NCBI GenBank assembly: GCA_015501075.1
Contig: JADNYJ010000157.1
Location: 24,279 to 88,278 of the forward strand
Origin: Gymnopilus junonius
Taxonomy: Eukaryota; Basidiomycota; Agaricomycetes; Agaricales; Galerinaceae
DNA length: 64,000 bases
Direction: 5' to 3'
Notes under the pieces: model-generated
What the model saw: the letters and a program-made list of their open reading frames with translations, nothing else
Databases searched by the model: none
Told to the model about the DNA's origin: nothing
Position numbers and translations under genes: made by a program
In this document: positions 22,388 through 35,227 of the stretch, one piece after another
Layout of the letters: every line of letters begins with the position of its first letter
Numbering within the stretch: position 1 is the first letter of the stretch

Positions 22388-25187
22388 TTAACCTTCTTCC
22401 TTGCGTAGATCCTCCTGCAGTTCTGTCAAACGACCAAACTCGGGTTCATCTTCGAATTCACGGGTACGACCGATGAATGTCCGCAGGATGCTACGAGCCT
22501 GCGATCTCCACTTGTAACCTTCGACTCGCGGCCCGAAATTCCTCACAATATCCACAATTTCTTCCACCTCCGTCACGGCTTCTCGCCATTTGGCCGAGTC
22601 CGTCTCGCCTTTTTCGATAGTCCCAGCAATACTGCACCGATACGCATCAAGATACGCCTTGATGGCTTCTTCCCATTTGCTTTGCCAAGAAAGCAATCGA
22701 GCATAGGCACGGAAGATACGCGGTGAAGATAATCGTGGAAGAAGCGTTCTTTCCAAGAGATTGAGTACACTTCGATACAGACCATGTCCTTCGTTCGGGT
22801 TGGGTACAGCACCTTCCTCAGCTGCTGCTTCTTCTGGGTTGGGCGGTGCTCGCGTGACGGCTTCAACAAGGCGGTCCAGTACATCTTCGTCTACTGTCAG
22901 TGCTCCCGCTTTGTCACCTGTTTGCTCGACAATACGACCAAGAGCACGGCAAGCTTCTTGGAGTTCTCCGACGTCCATAGCCACGATCATGTAGTTGTAC
23001 CACATGCGCCAGTTTTCGTAGCTATAACGTAATCCTTGTTTAAGCGCGCGGAAAGCGAGCATTTTGTTCTCGAAGGGGATCGCCTCCGAAGATCCATCGA
23101 TTTCCATATTCTAAAGCCCAGGGAACGTGAAGTGAGAATTTATTTCTACGTCCACACGGCTAAAGTCTCAGTGGCGCTCTTACCTGCGATTCAGATAACG
23201 GAGAAGTATGCTCTTCGTTGACGTCGAGCTTCGGTTTGCTAACGCCTGTCCGAAGATACATGCTCGCGAGATTGTTCCAGCTCTCTCCGTCTTCTTCATC
23301 AATAGCTACGCAACGTGAAAAAGCGTCCTTCGCTCCTTCCCAATCTTCTATTCGCATGCATGCGCAGCCGAGTATAAACCAGGATCGTGTCAGAAGGGGA
23401 TTAATTTTCACGGCCTGCCTCAGACAAGATATTGCTTCCTGGTAGTTCGCCCGTGCAAAGTAATAACCGCCCAGAGAGCGCATTGCTCGCCCTGAAGTCT
23501 CGTTGGATAACTCCCATGCATGCTTGTAATCGTGCTCAGCATTAGCCGGATCAAGGTCTCCCAGCAGGCACCATAGCTTCGCTTCTCGGGTTGCGTCTTG
23601 TAATCTCTGGCGTTGGACTGATGGCGCTTTACCCCGAGAAATCACAGCCTTTGCTTCCTGTTTTCTTCCTTCCAAAAGATCGCGAATGACGGCTATTCCC
23701 TTCTCAGGTTTCTCCAAGGCGCCGTAGCATTTGACCACATCCTCCCACATTTCTAAGCGCTCGAATATCTCAAGCGCCGATTTAACGACCCCAAGGCTGA
23801 GGAACCTTTGCGCCAGCTCCTTCTCCATTTCCCAGCTGCTCGGCATAGGAATTGAGTGAAAGAAAAGAAGGCGTTCGGAAGCCGAAGAATCGGAAGTCGG
23901 CATCTGGTCTATTAAAGCTTGGAGTTGGAGCGTTGATCGTTCCACGGTGCGCGTGCGCGAGGATTCCAAACGCGAACGTAGTAACAGGGCCATCGTGTGG
24001 ACAGTCCAATTTCTGGGGTGTGAAACAACGCGCGACACGTAAGGGGACATTTGTTCTGTTGTAAGACCGTGCGAGGGTGATGTGTTTCGGACATTGAGAC
24101 AGAGGGAAAGAAGAATACATTGGTCGAGGGGATGAAGGGGCGGCTGAGCTGAAGGGTCGATGTGACTCAGGCTCGATCCAAGTCCTGCGGACCTAGATGA
24201 TGTGAACTCTGTTTGTTCTAGCAGGGTGTCGTCGTTGAGAGCTAATGTCTCTGGAACATTAGTGGTGTCCTCCCTGTCAGGGTTGGTATTTTGGTCATTG
24301 ATTGTGTCCTCCGCTTTTCCTGATTTGATAGCTCCATCCGAAATGTTCAACCGACTCTCGGCAAGCAGAACGAGTTGGGAAAGTTCGGTCTCTTGAAATT
24401 TTGTGCGTCGACCGAGGGCTCCGGTCAATTCGTATTCCAATCCTGTGGATCTAGCAGCTTTGACGAAAAGATCTGCCGCTGAGTTGTCGCGAGAAAGAAG
24501 ATGTTCAAGTAATCCGAGTTCCAGATACATGCGACCAACAATCTCAGGCTCTTGCGCCAAAGAAGAACGCAGAGGTTCTAGTAACTCGCGAAAATCCACT
24601 GAATTGGGTACTGGGTCATCTAAAACTCTTTGGCGGACCATTTCTACACGAAGCCTCCACCATGAAATCGATTGCATGTGTTCGTAATCCAAACCCACGA
24701 GAAGTTGGGCTGCTCTCAGGAATATAGGCACTTTCGCAAGGTGGTATGCAGGTTCACCCCCAAATGCCAACTCCGATATTGCTTTCGCATGGATGGCTTC
24801 TTCTGTCCAAGCCGTTGTTGCATCGGCGTTATCCGACAGGATTTCGAGAGGATTTATATCAAGGTCAGGGCCAGTCCAATTGGCCTGCACGAAAGCGTGC
24901 AAGCAGGCGACTGCGATAGCCAAACGCGTCAGTTCTGCATCAACTTTATCCTTTTCTACAGGTTTTATAGAGATGTCCAACAAATTTTGGAATGATAGAT
25001 CCGGATCGTCAGACACAGGTCGGAATAGTATACGCGCTTTGTCGGACTTGAGGACATCCCGGAAGTGACAACCGACTGCTAGTCTCGCCAGATCAGCACC
25101 TGAAGAAAGCGACGGTTCAGGGATTTCAGAGTCCCATTTGCCTCTGAGAAGAGATTTTTCCACTAAAGCAAGACTAGCAGCGTTCAT
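22388..25187 (-). CDS. Tetratricopeptide protein of the TTC27/Emw1 family
   Basis: TPR protein related to yeast Emw1, linked to cell-wall integrity, and human TTC27 (family knowledge). Two exons: 23184-25187 and 22388-23110. The TPR core is clear: GDLDPANAEHDYKHAWELSN, GGYYFARANYQEAISCLRQA, TRSWFILGCACMRIEDWEGA, and AIDEEDGESWNNLASMYLRT, followed after the intron by MLAFRALKQGLRYSYENWRM. The region NWTGPDLDINPLEIL near the N-terminus also fits the family. The given start is the first in-frame ATG. The frame stays open upstream to about 25255 without an ATG, and a further coding-looking stretch (GYQLDVDLLAQG and WERAKLDMDVFV) lies at about 25300-25405 on the same strand, so one upstream exon is likely and the true protein is probably longer than 908 aa. 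Confidence 0.85.
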
Positions 25188-27164
25188 ATCGTAGCAAGCG
25201 TTCAGTTCGCTGAGCAAGCAGATTGAAAGATTTTGGTCAGGCACGTGCTGACACTCATCTTATCAATCATTTCTAAAGATGGCAATTGCTCATTTCAAGC
25301 CAATGGCAAGCGACAAAAACATCCATATCGAGTTTGGCTCTTTCCCATAACGTAAAATTTCCCTGCGCCAACAGATCCACGTCGAGTTGGTAGCCGTTTG
25401 GAAAACAGATCCCTCAGGCTGTCGTAAACATGACACTGCCCCTTGAAATTAACCTTCTCCACACCTCTTGGCATGGCAAAGTCGGGTCACTTGAAACGAC
25501 TTCGAATCATTGACACATGGGAGTGAAATTGGGTCTATAGATGGAGGTGAAGGGGCGGTCAAGCGCGGAATCCCGGGTCCGCAAGAGATCATCTTTTTGA
25601 TAGTGTGTATTTGACTCATTAGAACATAAGGTTTCGCATTTAAGCAACTACTTAACTTGCTGGTGAGTGGACCAACGTGCAATTTAGCCCTTCACTCTAC
25701 CCGCGTTAAATGCGTAAATCGCAAATATAGGTGAGGCACTCCTAGATAAGCGCTTTTAAATGGATAATAACTGGCTTCAAAGCGCTAAAGTTTCGAAACA
25801 TGTGCGAGAAAATTCTAGTTCCAATTTTGCGCCAGGCTCCTGGAGCAAAGCACAGGATAGTATCTATGGTGAGGTAAATATATTCGGGTGAATAATACAA
25901 ATACTCATGTGGATTCGTTTTCCCACCACGAACTCGGGAATGTGCTCCTCTTCGGAAAACTGACGATACTTATGACAGCTTACGACCCAGCCTCGTGTTT
26001 GCAATGTTCTAGTCAAGGCATTCTCGGATCAAAACGAACGCGCCTGAGCATGCGCAGACAGAGACGGTCAGTTTCCGTTTTCTGTCACTTACCCGATATC
26101 ACTCGGTATATTTCATGCTTTTCAAATTTCAGCCCCTTACACATCCTGCTTTTCCAGATTTAAATCAATGTCATCGATGGAGCTTTCACAGACAGCGTTT
26201 CAAATCTATTACTAGTAGCGGTGCATATGGTTGCTGGGACAGAAGGTCCAGCTGACCTATCGAAATCGATGACCCGATTCAAGTTACGTACTTTTCAAAG
26301 CCTTCATGGAGCATAGAATCGTTTCTGGTGTCAAGCCTTGAAAGGCGCAACATTTCTATTTTCAAATATGTGCGGTCAGTTTTAATAGTCATGACTTGTA
26401 CCTCTTCGATAACTTTCAACAAAGATGGTGAGGTAAACCGAAATAAGACAATATCTCACGTAAAGAATCAGCGTTCTGATTTCTTGCAACTCAGCTGATC
26501 ATGATTGTCCGTTCCGACGGTAATTCCATCTGTCATCAGAGGTCCTCGGAAGGTACTGATCCCATTCCAATCGGACAAAGGACAATAAAAAATCGCCTTA
26601 CGCGCCTAGACAATTGGGTGCATTACCTCATCGGAGTAAATTTTTAGGTCAATTTCTGTAGGTTATACAAGTTTAGAACGTTGTCAACCTCTCAGAAGAA
26701 TTGCAAGGTGAGGACGCGAACGACTAGTCATTATTTCTGATTAATGATCAACTTCGAAATAATGGAGATCCTGATACTTATTACTCGATGGTGCTCCGAA
26801 AGCATCCTCCTGGGCTAATTTTGTCTGGCTGTTAAATTTGACTGTTCGCTTAAATTTCTCTTCATAATCAAGCTGGAGCCCATACGGTAGTTTATGTTCA
26901 ACTCCCGAGTACAGTTTGTCTTGACGAAGGTCACTAAAAATGTCTAAGCGTAAATCCTCTTGAGCTTATATGCTTAGGCACTATACACGAAATATGTCTG
27001 TGCTTCTCATTCCAATCTCGTGCTGAACACTCCTCCACCTCCTACTGGCCACCCCTGAATATTATCTATTTCAAGGAAGCGGTTATCTTATCGACTCCTG
27101 AAGGTCACGTGCGGCCCATCGTTGAATTACCGGTCTTCTGCACCTAACCTTCCTTCATAAATTC
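25188..27164. other. Divergent intergenic, 2 kb
   Basis: This separates the TTC27-type gene (-) from the unknown gene at 27165 (+). A probable upstream exon of the TTC27-type gene lies near 25300-25405 (-). From about 25450 to 27100 I see no gene, RNA or repeat; the sequence is AT-rich with only short frames. Confidence 0.45.
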
Positions 27165-28644
27165 ATGACCCAACCTCGTCTGAGTACTGTCTACGATTTC
27201 TCGGACCTCAGGCTACACTCAGATGGAACTCGAGTATACCAGAAGTCTACCAATTTAAGACCGGATCTCGTCAAGGTCACCACTCGGAATTCTCGCTTTA
27301 ATTGGATTGCGAAAGAGGCAGGAGGTTCCGCAAGCGTTCCAAGATTCAGAAAGAAACCAAAAATCTCTAAAGAACGGGAGGAAGATGGGGAGGTGGACGT
27401 AGATTTGCCGTCTCAGGAAGACGAGAGTACTGGAGGCAGCCAGGAATCGTCCGAAGAAGGTGATGATGTTCGGAAAAATGGCAAAAAACGCAAACCGAAG
27501 CGAATTGACACGCGGAAACCAAAAAGGCTAAAATTTGCAAAAGATTATGGTTATCTAGACTCGGAATCTCATCGACCCGCTGAGAGTGCTGGTGAAGCTC
27601 CTGAAGCTCGGGATTACACGATCAAACTTTCCGAGCCTTCTGCGGTACGTAGCCTTTGACAATGACAATACTATTTACACTTATAATGGCAAACACGCAC
27701 ACAGGATCTTTTGAAATGTATCCATAGATTCGCATCTGAATTCTACACTGAAAGAGGCCAATTATTGAATATTTCGCGCGAGTATAGGAAGGAAAGGAAA
27801 CAGCGAGCCCTTCAGAAACGCGCCAGGAATGAAAAGAGAGCCGACAAGAGGAAAGAAGACCATGAGGATTCGGCAGCCCCTTCTGGTTCGGAATCGGAAT
27901 TTTCAGAATCAGAGACGCCACCGCAAGATGCTGACGATAATTCAGAAGATGAAGAATCCAGTGGACGAGAGGTATCAGACGGTGGCGAGAATGATGAGGG
28001 AGGGTCGAGCAGCAAAAATACAAAGGGCAAAGGAGAGGCAAAATCCAAGAAACCATGGAAGCGTAAAGGGCGTCGTCGTACCGACAAACTCTATACAGAT
28101 ATGTACAAGATGTTCGACGGTTCTGCCATGATGGCTCTTGGTATGTCACTTCAACTTCCCATTGTCATTTCTATTTACTTTTACTTTGCTAAGGAATGCT
28201 GGTGCAGGAGCAAATTGCTCATATGCTTAATCCTGATGTACCCGACGGCTGGGAAGAAGAGATGAAAATATACTACGGTGACGTTCAAGATGACCTAACC
28301 GAATCAATTGAGCCGAATGCTTCTGTAGACAAGGCCGTCTCTACTGGAGAGGGCCCCGGAAGCGGAGCTCAGGATGAAGCCGGTGTCCCCCAAGCTGCCT
28401 CTCATGGAAAACAGTTCGGTAGTATGGGTGCAGAGTCCCAAACTTCAGAAACCACCAACCGAAACCCACTCCATCAGTTTGATAACACTTCTCTGCTTTC
28501 TCATTCAGGTCCAAAACTTCCACCGCCGGCACAAATGCGGTATCTGATTTGGAGCACGAGGTTGATGAAGATGATCCTATTCAACCATGGTCAGAAGACT
28601 CTGAAGACAATGAGAATTCGGATTCGCAGGGTGGTGTTGATTGA
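27165..28644 (+). CDS. Highly charged, probably nuclear protein of unknown function
   Basis: I do not recognise the family. Exons 27165-27644 and 27705-28140 are firm; a third starts at 28194. The N-terminus MTQPRLSTVYDFSDLRLHSD is followed by acidic tracts, a bipartite nuclear-localisation-like cluster (KNGKKRKPKR, TRKPKRLK near residues 105-125), a helical block DLLKCIHRFASEFYTERGQL at the start of exon 2, a Lys/Arg-rich coil, another acidic tract, and near the exon 2/3 joint a conserved-looking MYKMFDGSAMMALGMLVQEQ. After about 28430 either the frame stays open to 28696, or one more short intron leads to an acidic tail ending at 28642-28644; I chose the latter because it is strongly acidic like the rest and the acceptor is good. 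Role could be chromatin or rDNA transcription, but that is a guess. Confidence 0.7.
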
Positions 28645-29149
28645 CTCGCTTGGGCGCGGCCATGATAACGCCATCTTAATACTGTGTAAAGGATGACTGA
28701 GTCGCCTTGATCAACTTTGTGACATATACACCACATCGAGGCGATTTTTTGTGCCATAGGATTGCTTTGTGACATATCTCGCTTGTCTCTTGGATCTCTT
28801 GCCCGTGATCAAAATCTGGGAGTTAAGCTGTCAAATATCTGGTATGTCTGCTACACTTGCATTTCTAAACTTATGTTCTGACGAACAATCCAGCGCGGAA
28901 AAGTAATCTTTCCATGGATTGACGGTTTGCTCCTCGGTCTTTAGGCGATCCGGGTGATCGCCATGCATCATCGTGGTGCGGGCAGTCTTTGTAACACTCC
29001 GTTGTCAAGTGGTTGGTTTCGCGAGGTCTGACGGCGCGGGATTCTGTTGCAGAAAAACAGCCACTGGGAAAGACCTTCATTGGATGATTATGCGGCGGCG
29101 GAGAAATTAGACAGATTATGATTGTTATATACAGAATAAATGGTGGTTA
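28645..29149. other. Convergent intergenic
   Basis: Lies between the 3' ends of the charged-protein gene and the uL13m gene. Nothing further recognised. Confidence 0.45.
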
Positions 29150-29839
29150 CTAAGAGGTTTTTTCTTTTTGCTCCTTGAGCATTTTCAGTGTTTCCGAAGT
29201 TGTAGGTATTGAAGGGTCGAAGTCGGCTGGGAGGGTACCGTCATCCCAACTCCGCATGATGTTCGCGCCTAGGATTCCCATGCGATGTGCTGGAAATATC
29301 TTCAGGCGTTCCAGACGACGCTCTCGAAGTTTATTCTTGGGTAACATGCCTGACACTGCGCGGCGAATAATCTGAAGAACACAAAACGAACGTGTCAGAA
29401 AACATAATCTTTGCATAGGGAAAATAAACACGGACCTCATCAGGATTCTTGACCACCATGTCTTTGTAAGGTGTCTCCTTCAAACCACCTGCATACATTG
29501 AATGTTTTCGGAAGAGCAACTGCTCCGCCTTTCGTCCTGTTACCTTCACCTGCCTCGAGTTGGTTACGATAACGTAGTCCCCACAGTCCACTAGGCTCCC
29601 AATTAACATAGAAAAGTAAGACGGGTTTAAGCGACGCACCACTGGGGTCGTAAATGGGCTTGTGCTTGCCCATCAACACCAATGCAATTCTCTCAGCCAG
29701 TTTACCCAAAATGCGGTCTGATGCATCAACGTGATGCCAGACTCTTGCATATGCAAGAGCAGTCTGCGGAGGACATGGTTAGTCAGAGGATACAGAATAA
29801 ATTTTCAAAGAGACTCACATTGCCGACGGCCTGTGACAT
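29150..29839 (-). CDS. Mitochondrial ribosomal protein uL13m
   Basis: Large-subunit mitoribosomal protein of the L13 family (yeast Mrpl23). Four exons: a 21-nt first exon 29819-29839, then 29640-29763, 29436-29590 and 29150-29371; 173 aa. The start is MSQAVGN, followed by [20 protein letters not shown] and [17 protein letters not shown], the family block [18 protein letters not shown], and [36 protein letters not shown], and [10 protein letters not shown]. Length and order match the family. The short first exon is supported by the conserved tryptophan block following immediately after a good acceptor. No obvious presequence, as is common for this protein. Confidence 0.93.
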
Positions 29840-32793
29840 GTTGTGGAGGACGACAAGGACGATGTCGAAGGGTGCCTAGCGGGCGTCGGATGCGGGATGA
29901 AGTTTTTTTCCCACGAAAATATAACCACAGCAAATTTGAACCATTTCGTCGTCGTTGTCGGTTGAACCCACTGCAGAATAACTATTTCCTCCTTCCACAG
30001 TTATCAAGAAAAAATTCCTATGCACCAAATTCTCGTGTCTTTTGTATTCTCTGAACCGACACACCATAGACCAGGTTGAAATAAAATATGGACCAACATG
30101 TTTTGACTGACCATGTACCTAGTCGTTACTCTAGCGGCTGCAATTTAGGTTCGCACAATGGTTTTACTTTTTCCAGAGAAAGAAGCGTATTGAATATTAC
30201 CCCTGCAGTCCTTTTTCGGAGTATCTCCTCTCATGAATCCAGCTTCTTTGGCCTGATATTGATGGTGACATCCACCAGTGTGTTGTCCTCGGGAAACTAG
30301 TAATTCCATAAGATAGAATGCGTTCTCTTCGACGACCGATTGTTTCCAACTGACGGGGATCCAGGTAGCAGAACCTTACCTTCCCTTAAGCCGTTCTTCC
30401 AACATATGAACTCATTTTCGCTAAATTCAACTCTCAGCCATGATACCATTGGCACCCTAGTTCTGCCCTCCGAACCCTGTTCCAAGCGGTCGTATCAAAC
30501 TTAGAAGAAATGTTCACACACCAAATATCAATCCTGAAGCCGGGATGTGATCAGTGTTCATGCCAAACGATGACTTTTGCGGGCCTGGGGTGCTCTTTTC
30601 GTCGTCCTCGTGTTTGTAGGGTTGGCGGCATCCACCGTCTTCACTGGATCGTGGCAAGTGGGTTCTCATCCACTGCGGCGTAAGGCATCTTTTATGATTC
30701 CCGAGCCCCATTCCTTGAAAAATTTCGTACGGAGTTTTCCTACTGTACCATTTCTCTGGAAGTCAATGTTCGGTTTTGTCCTCTGGGCCGCCGTGAAAAT
30801 GAACATTCTCTCGCCACGGTGTTGTCCCAAATGCGCAGGGGCCTCTGTTATCTGTATGATTCATTTCCTCCCTGCCTTCCCTCGATTGACTGACATTTTC
30901 ATAGGCGCACAGGTTATGACTATATGTCCTTTTTTTCACTTGTTAAGGCCTCTCACTGTCTGGGACTCGAATTGCTTTATGCGGATGCGCTTCCTATCGT
31001 TCACAAGTAATTGTAGCTTACTGGATATTACATCAAACTTTCGGCCACGCGTGGCACTGTGGAGAACTCCAAAGCAATCCTCCCACTGGATCTCATCTGC
31101 CATGAAGTCCTTGAGCGTTTGGATGCGCGTTTACGGGCCCGGAAAAGGTGCAACATTGTCAAGTCACTGATGAACCTATGATCTCAACATCATGATAGAA
31201 ACTCGACCACGGTTTCACATTTGAATAGCATCACATCGGGTGAGTCTCGGTGGAATTTTTTTCGTCTCTGGGCCTCTCAGATGCCCGTAATCTGATTCAA
31301 AATGAACCTTATCTTGCATTGAAGCCATCTATCAGAAAGGTGTCAGCAACCAAAGCGTATCTGGGAAATCTCCCTTACTTCACCGCCCATCTCATGAGGA
31401 ATAATGACTGTAAGGCCGCCAGTAATCTTTCAGTCCATAACATGGGACCTTGGTTGCTTTCTACTAACTTTCTCAAGCTCACAGAGCAAATAGAATTACT
31501 TGCTAGACGAAATTATCACATCAAGATTTGGCAGATCTTTTTCACCTCTCCCAAGGACACCGACATCGGCTGAGCGAACGTATTCGCTGCCGTCGAGAAA
31601 TTTCGGTACCTGTGCAATCTCACTTCGGCTCATCATTCCGCACTTCACAATCCATCGGTACTTGCCCACTTCGCTCCTGGATCTGGTTCCTGACAGTGTT
31701 TTTCAGGTACGAGCACTATTTAAATTCCTTGAGATAATTCCTTTTTTCTATTCGATCGACTATCATCCTTGCTATTCAAAGAAAATGGGCCAGGAAAATG
31801 GGTATCAATGCTCACGGGCCAATGCCGTCGGACCGCTAGGGAACGTCAGTTGATTCAAAGGTCAGGATCTCAACTTCACAATGATTCTTCTTTCCAACAT
31901 AAATATTCTAGGTAATGAACTTCCGCGGCTTCCAGTGGTCTTCAAAGCCGTGAGCCTAATTGACGTCCCTTCCCTGGTGAGGTTTTTGTTCTTCGGCGTA
32001 ACCTCAAAATAACCTTCTACGAAAGACCGCCTGACGGAAGCGAATTTTCTGAGTCATCCTTTTCTCAAACTAAACGGGTTTGCGGCGTCCGTAAAGCTCC
32101 TGTTCAATAGAGAGAGAAAAGTCAAAACGGGGACAAATTTTCTCTCAATGACTATGGCACAGGGTCCATGGCGCGTGTGGGCATCCCGGATCGCTGTGGA
32201 AGAAACGAATGAAAATGACGGCACGCCTTTCTTTCCCCGCTTTCTTTTTTCTTAGCGTAATCGATGTGTTGCACTTATCTGGGGAAGCTCACAACCTGCA
32301 TGTACGAGGGAAACGGAGTGAAGTTTCTGCCCCCCTTGTTCTCGGTCCCACCAGCGCCTGAGTGGGAGTTTTGTTTCCTTTCATGTGCAGACAGAAGGCA
32401 TGGATAAAAGCCAGAAGATACAGAGTACTTCCATTACGCAGAGCTTATTTTTATTTACGCAGAGTAACGGGAAAAGCCTGTTCCGAAGAAATAAAAAGTA
32501 TTGTTAGCAATGCCAGCGTACTGTAGTACAACTAGCCAGCATACCATGCCTCTCGTGGGCTCCTTAAATAAGATATTGGTGTCTGGCATGACAAGTGACC
32601 GGTGACCATAGAAGGCTAGTATAGAGTCGGGAGGGCGCAACGGTCGACATGGCAAACCTCATTTCTACACATCGTGGTCAGCGAAAGTTACAAGAGCCAA
32701 AAGGAGCCGTTATGAGATTGGGTCTTTCCAACGTGAAAGTGATGATATTTCATCCAAACGGTCACGCCAACGGATAGCAAATTCGAAACCAAT
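29840..32793. other. 3 kb without a supportable gene
   Basis: Open frames such as 30577-31170 (+, 197 codons) and 31250-31573 (+) have no recognised domains and do not join through consistent splice sites. Isolated phrases on both strands resemble decayed coding sequence (for instance near 31070-31120 +), so an old pseudogene may be present, but I cannot name a family. Confidence 0.35.
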
Positions 32794-34065
32794 CTATTTG
32801 CCGTTAAGAACCTCCTTAACAAGCACATCTCTCCTCGCCCTAGCAGCTTCAATACACTCTTTTAAGACATCCCTCTTCACCCACTCTCCGTTGCCATCTT
32901 GGACATCCTCGACCAATACGGATCCTAGCTGCTCGAGAGAGATGATTTCACCCCCATCGCCCAGTACGACAGAGATGGATGCGTCAAGCAGCGGTTCTTC
33001 GAAGGCGGTTGGATCCGCAAGGACGTATTTTCTTTAAGAAGTGTCAGACATGAACAACAAAGCAAGTAAAAAGAGACATACGAGTCAAATATCCCAAAGG
33101 ATGTTGCTATTGGTACACTGTTTGCTAATTGAAGTGGAACGCGTGGTTTACTTCGTGAACAAAGGGTTTGATGTGTTTCTGAGTCATGTTTCGCCTGTGG
33201 TAATGTCGCTAATGACAAAGTCAATGATAAGATTCACCAAATAAACACAAGACTTCAGGGATACACGTACTGTTCCTTAGGGCTGCAACCATCGCCAAAA
33301 GAGTCGCGTCAAACGCGTTTCCGTCGTAATTTATACAGGTTGCGTCCATGTAGAGTACCCAGACGGCTTTGCCACTTTCTATGCATAGAGAAGACAGAGG
33401 AAGAACATTCGATCTGTAATAGTATCAGCATGGAAATCAATGTCATGGCTAGGAGAGCGAACGTCAAAAGGGCCTGGTTCAACCGTTCGGAGAGCACCTG
33501 TGCTTCTTCCGAAGGCGGACCAGGCTTGAATTTTGGAGAACACATGGCTGGGAGGTCCAAGTTGGGCACTGAAATAAAATGAGGTTCATCAGTCCATGCC
33601 GCAATGCTTCTAATGAAGAAACACAAAAATTATACCCAAAAATCCCTCGCCTTCTCTGTCCAACTCTGGTTCTGCGATCTCCGCTTTAACGCCGCACACG
33701 ACAGTTGTATCTCCCATTCTAACAAGTGCAGAGCCCTCAGCCGTCGATATTGAACCTATACTTCCATATTCGCAAAGAAAAGATTAAACAATATTAGTTA
33801 TCACATTCTCGTAGCTGGCGATAAAATCTCTGCATTTCTGCTCACCAACGTTGAGAAATACACCTCTCCATCCTCCTAACTCGCGACCATCGGGTCTAAC
33901 CTCCTCCTCAAGATATTTCTCAAGATAAAGCTTGGGATGTAATCTTTGGAACACGCTCGCTTTTAGCTTGTCTTGCTCTTCTTGTGAAAGGTGCTCTAGA
34001 TGTTGGGTCTGCGGTGGTTGAGGCGGTGAGAGTGAAGGAAGAATAGAGGTCGTTGAGGATGACAT
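32794..34065 (-). CDS. RRP43: Exosome subunit of the Rrp43/EXOSC8 type
   Basis: Catalytically inactive RNase PH-like subunit of the RNA exosome ring, for 3'-5' RNA processing and decay in nucleus and cytoplasm (family knowledge). Six exons: 33846-34065, 33636-33755, 33463-33568, 33271-33413, 33082-33208 and 32794-33031; 317 aa with consistent phases. Motifs: QRLHPKLYLEKYLEEEVRPD, GRELGGWRGV, STAEGSALVRMGDTTVVCGV, KAEIAEP, then LCIESGKAVWVLYMDAT, NYDGNAFDATLLAMVAAL, IATSFGIFD, and VLADPTAFEEPLLDASISVV. The start is the first ATG and gives a normal-length N-terminal extension. The gene faces away from the kinase at 34245 across a 179-base gap. Confidence 0.94.
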
Positions 34066-34244
34066 TTTGATGGTTTGAGACCAGGACTAAGGAATAAAAG
34101 AGAGGGAATGGAAGAAACCAAAAATTATCGAATTTCATGTTGATCGGTGTGACGGTCCGCTATTTTTGGTGTTTACTTACTTGAACATTGTTCAATGTTG
34201 AAGGTATCCATACTACTTCAAATTGAACTCTGTCGATATGCATA
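34066..34244. promoter_or_regulatory. Divergent promoter region, RRP43 / APH-fold kinase
   Basis: Only 179 bases separate the two start codons of oppositely oriented genes, so both promoters must share this stretch or overlap the coding ends. No specific factor site was identified. Confidence 0.5.
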
Positions 34245-35227
34245 ATGCAGGATACCACACCCTCGTTATCATCAACAGATATTGTTCTTAATCCAGCAAT
34301 CCTCCCTAGAAATTCGACAACCTTCTTCGACAACTGGCCTCATGCGAAACCACTTCCTACTCCCGCCCAAATACGGTCCTCCACCTTTGAGTTCTCTTTC
34401 GAGATACTGCACCACCGTAAACATGGTCCATATGCTCAAAGGGTTCTATATATTCCTCATCTAGGTCTTGTCATCAAACATGGTCCTCGCACAGCCGTCG
34501 CCGAAGGCCAAACGCTCTGGGCGGTGCAAAAATATTGCCCTCAGGTGCGAGTGCCGACGGTATATGGGTGGTGCCAGGACGGAAATGAGATATTCATATA
34601 CCTGTCCTATATTGACGGTGTGTCGCTTGACTCACGTCTAGACACCCTGAGTGACACCGAGCTTCAGGACATTGCTGTTCAAGTAGCTCCAATGATAGCA
34701 TCTATACGCCACCTCCGACAACCTCCTCAGAACACATTCGTCGGTGAGCTACGCTGTCTGACGCCAGATATCCACACATCTCACACCCACACTCAGGTTC
34801 TCAGGATCGTGGCCCCATTCGCGACCAAATGTGGTGGAGCGGATATGAGGCCCCTCCAACCGCCCCATTCCTCTCGGTCAAGGAGTTCAACGACGCACTC
34901 TTTGCGTTAGCTGCTCACCTCCCCATGTTTCCGGACCACGAATTTTATCGGTCTTTTCGCTCATCCTTCTCCGATACATCCTCGATCCGGTTCACACATA
35001 CAGATCTGGCAACGACGAATATCATCATCTCGCGTACGAGTACAGAGGTAATGGGCATCATAGACTGGCAGGAAAGCGGGTGGTACCCAGAGTATTGGGA
35101 GTACCTCAAAGCCAAGCATACTGCACCGCCAAGATGGTACGAATGCCTTGACATTGCGCTACAGCATCCGTATGTCCGTGAGTTGGAGGCATTTGAGAGT
35201 TATGATAGCACTGGCATATTTATTTGA
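34245..35227 (+). CDS. APH-fold (aminoglycoside/choline-kinase-like) phosphotransferase
   Basis: Protein-kinase-like small-molecule phosphotransferase; substrate unknown. Agaricomycetes carry many such genes. Exons 34245-34743 and 34797-35227; 309 aa. Visible features: a N-lobe with VLYIPHLGLVIKHG (ATP-lysine strand), hinge FIYLSYIDGVSLDSRL, the catalytic loop FTHTDLATTNIIIS (HxDxxxxN), and the metal-binding GIIDWQESGWYPEYWEY. All key residues of the fold are present. Intron GT-AG, phase 1. The start is the first ATG in frame. Real resistance or choline activity cannot be claimed from the fold alone. Confidence 0.88.

Noticed and set aside
30577..31170. 197-codon plus-strand frame
   Set aside because: No recognisable domain and no supporting splice structure; neighbouring frames are equally open.
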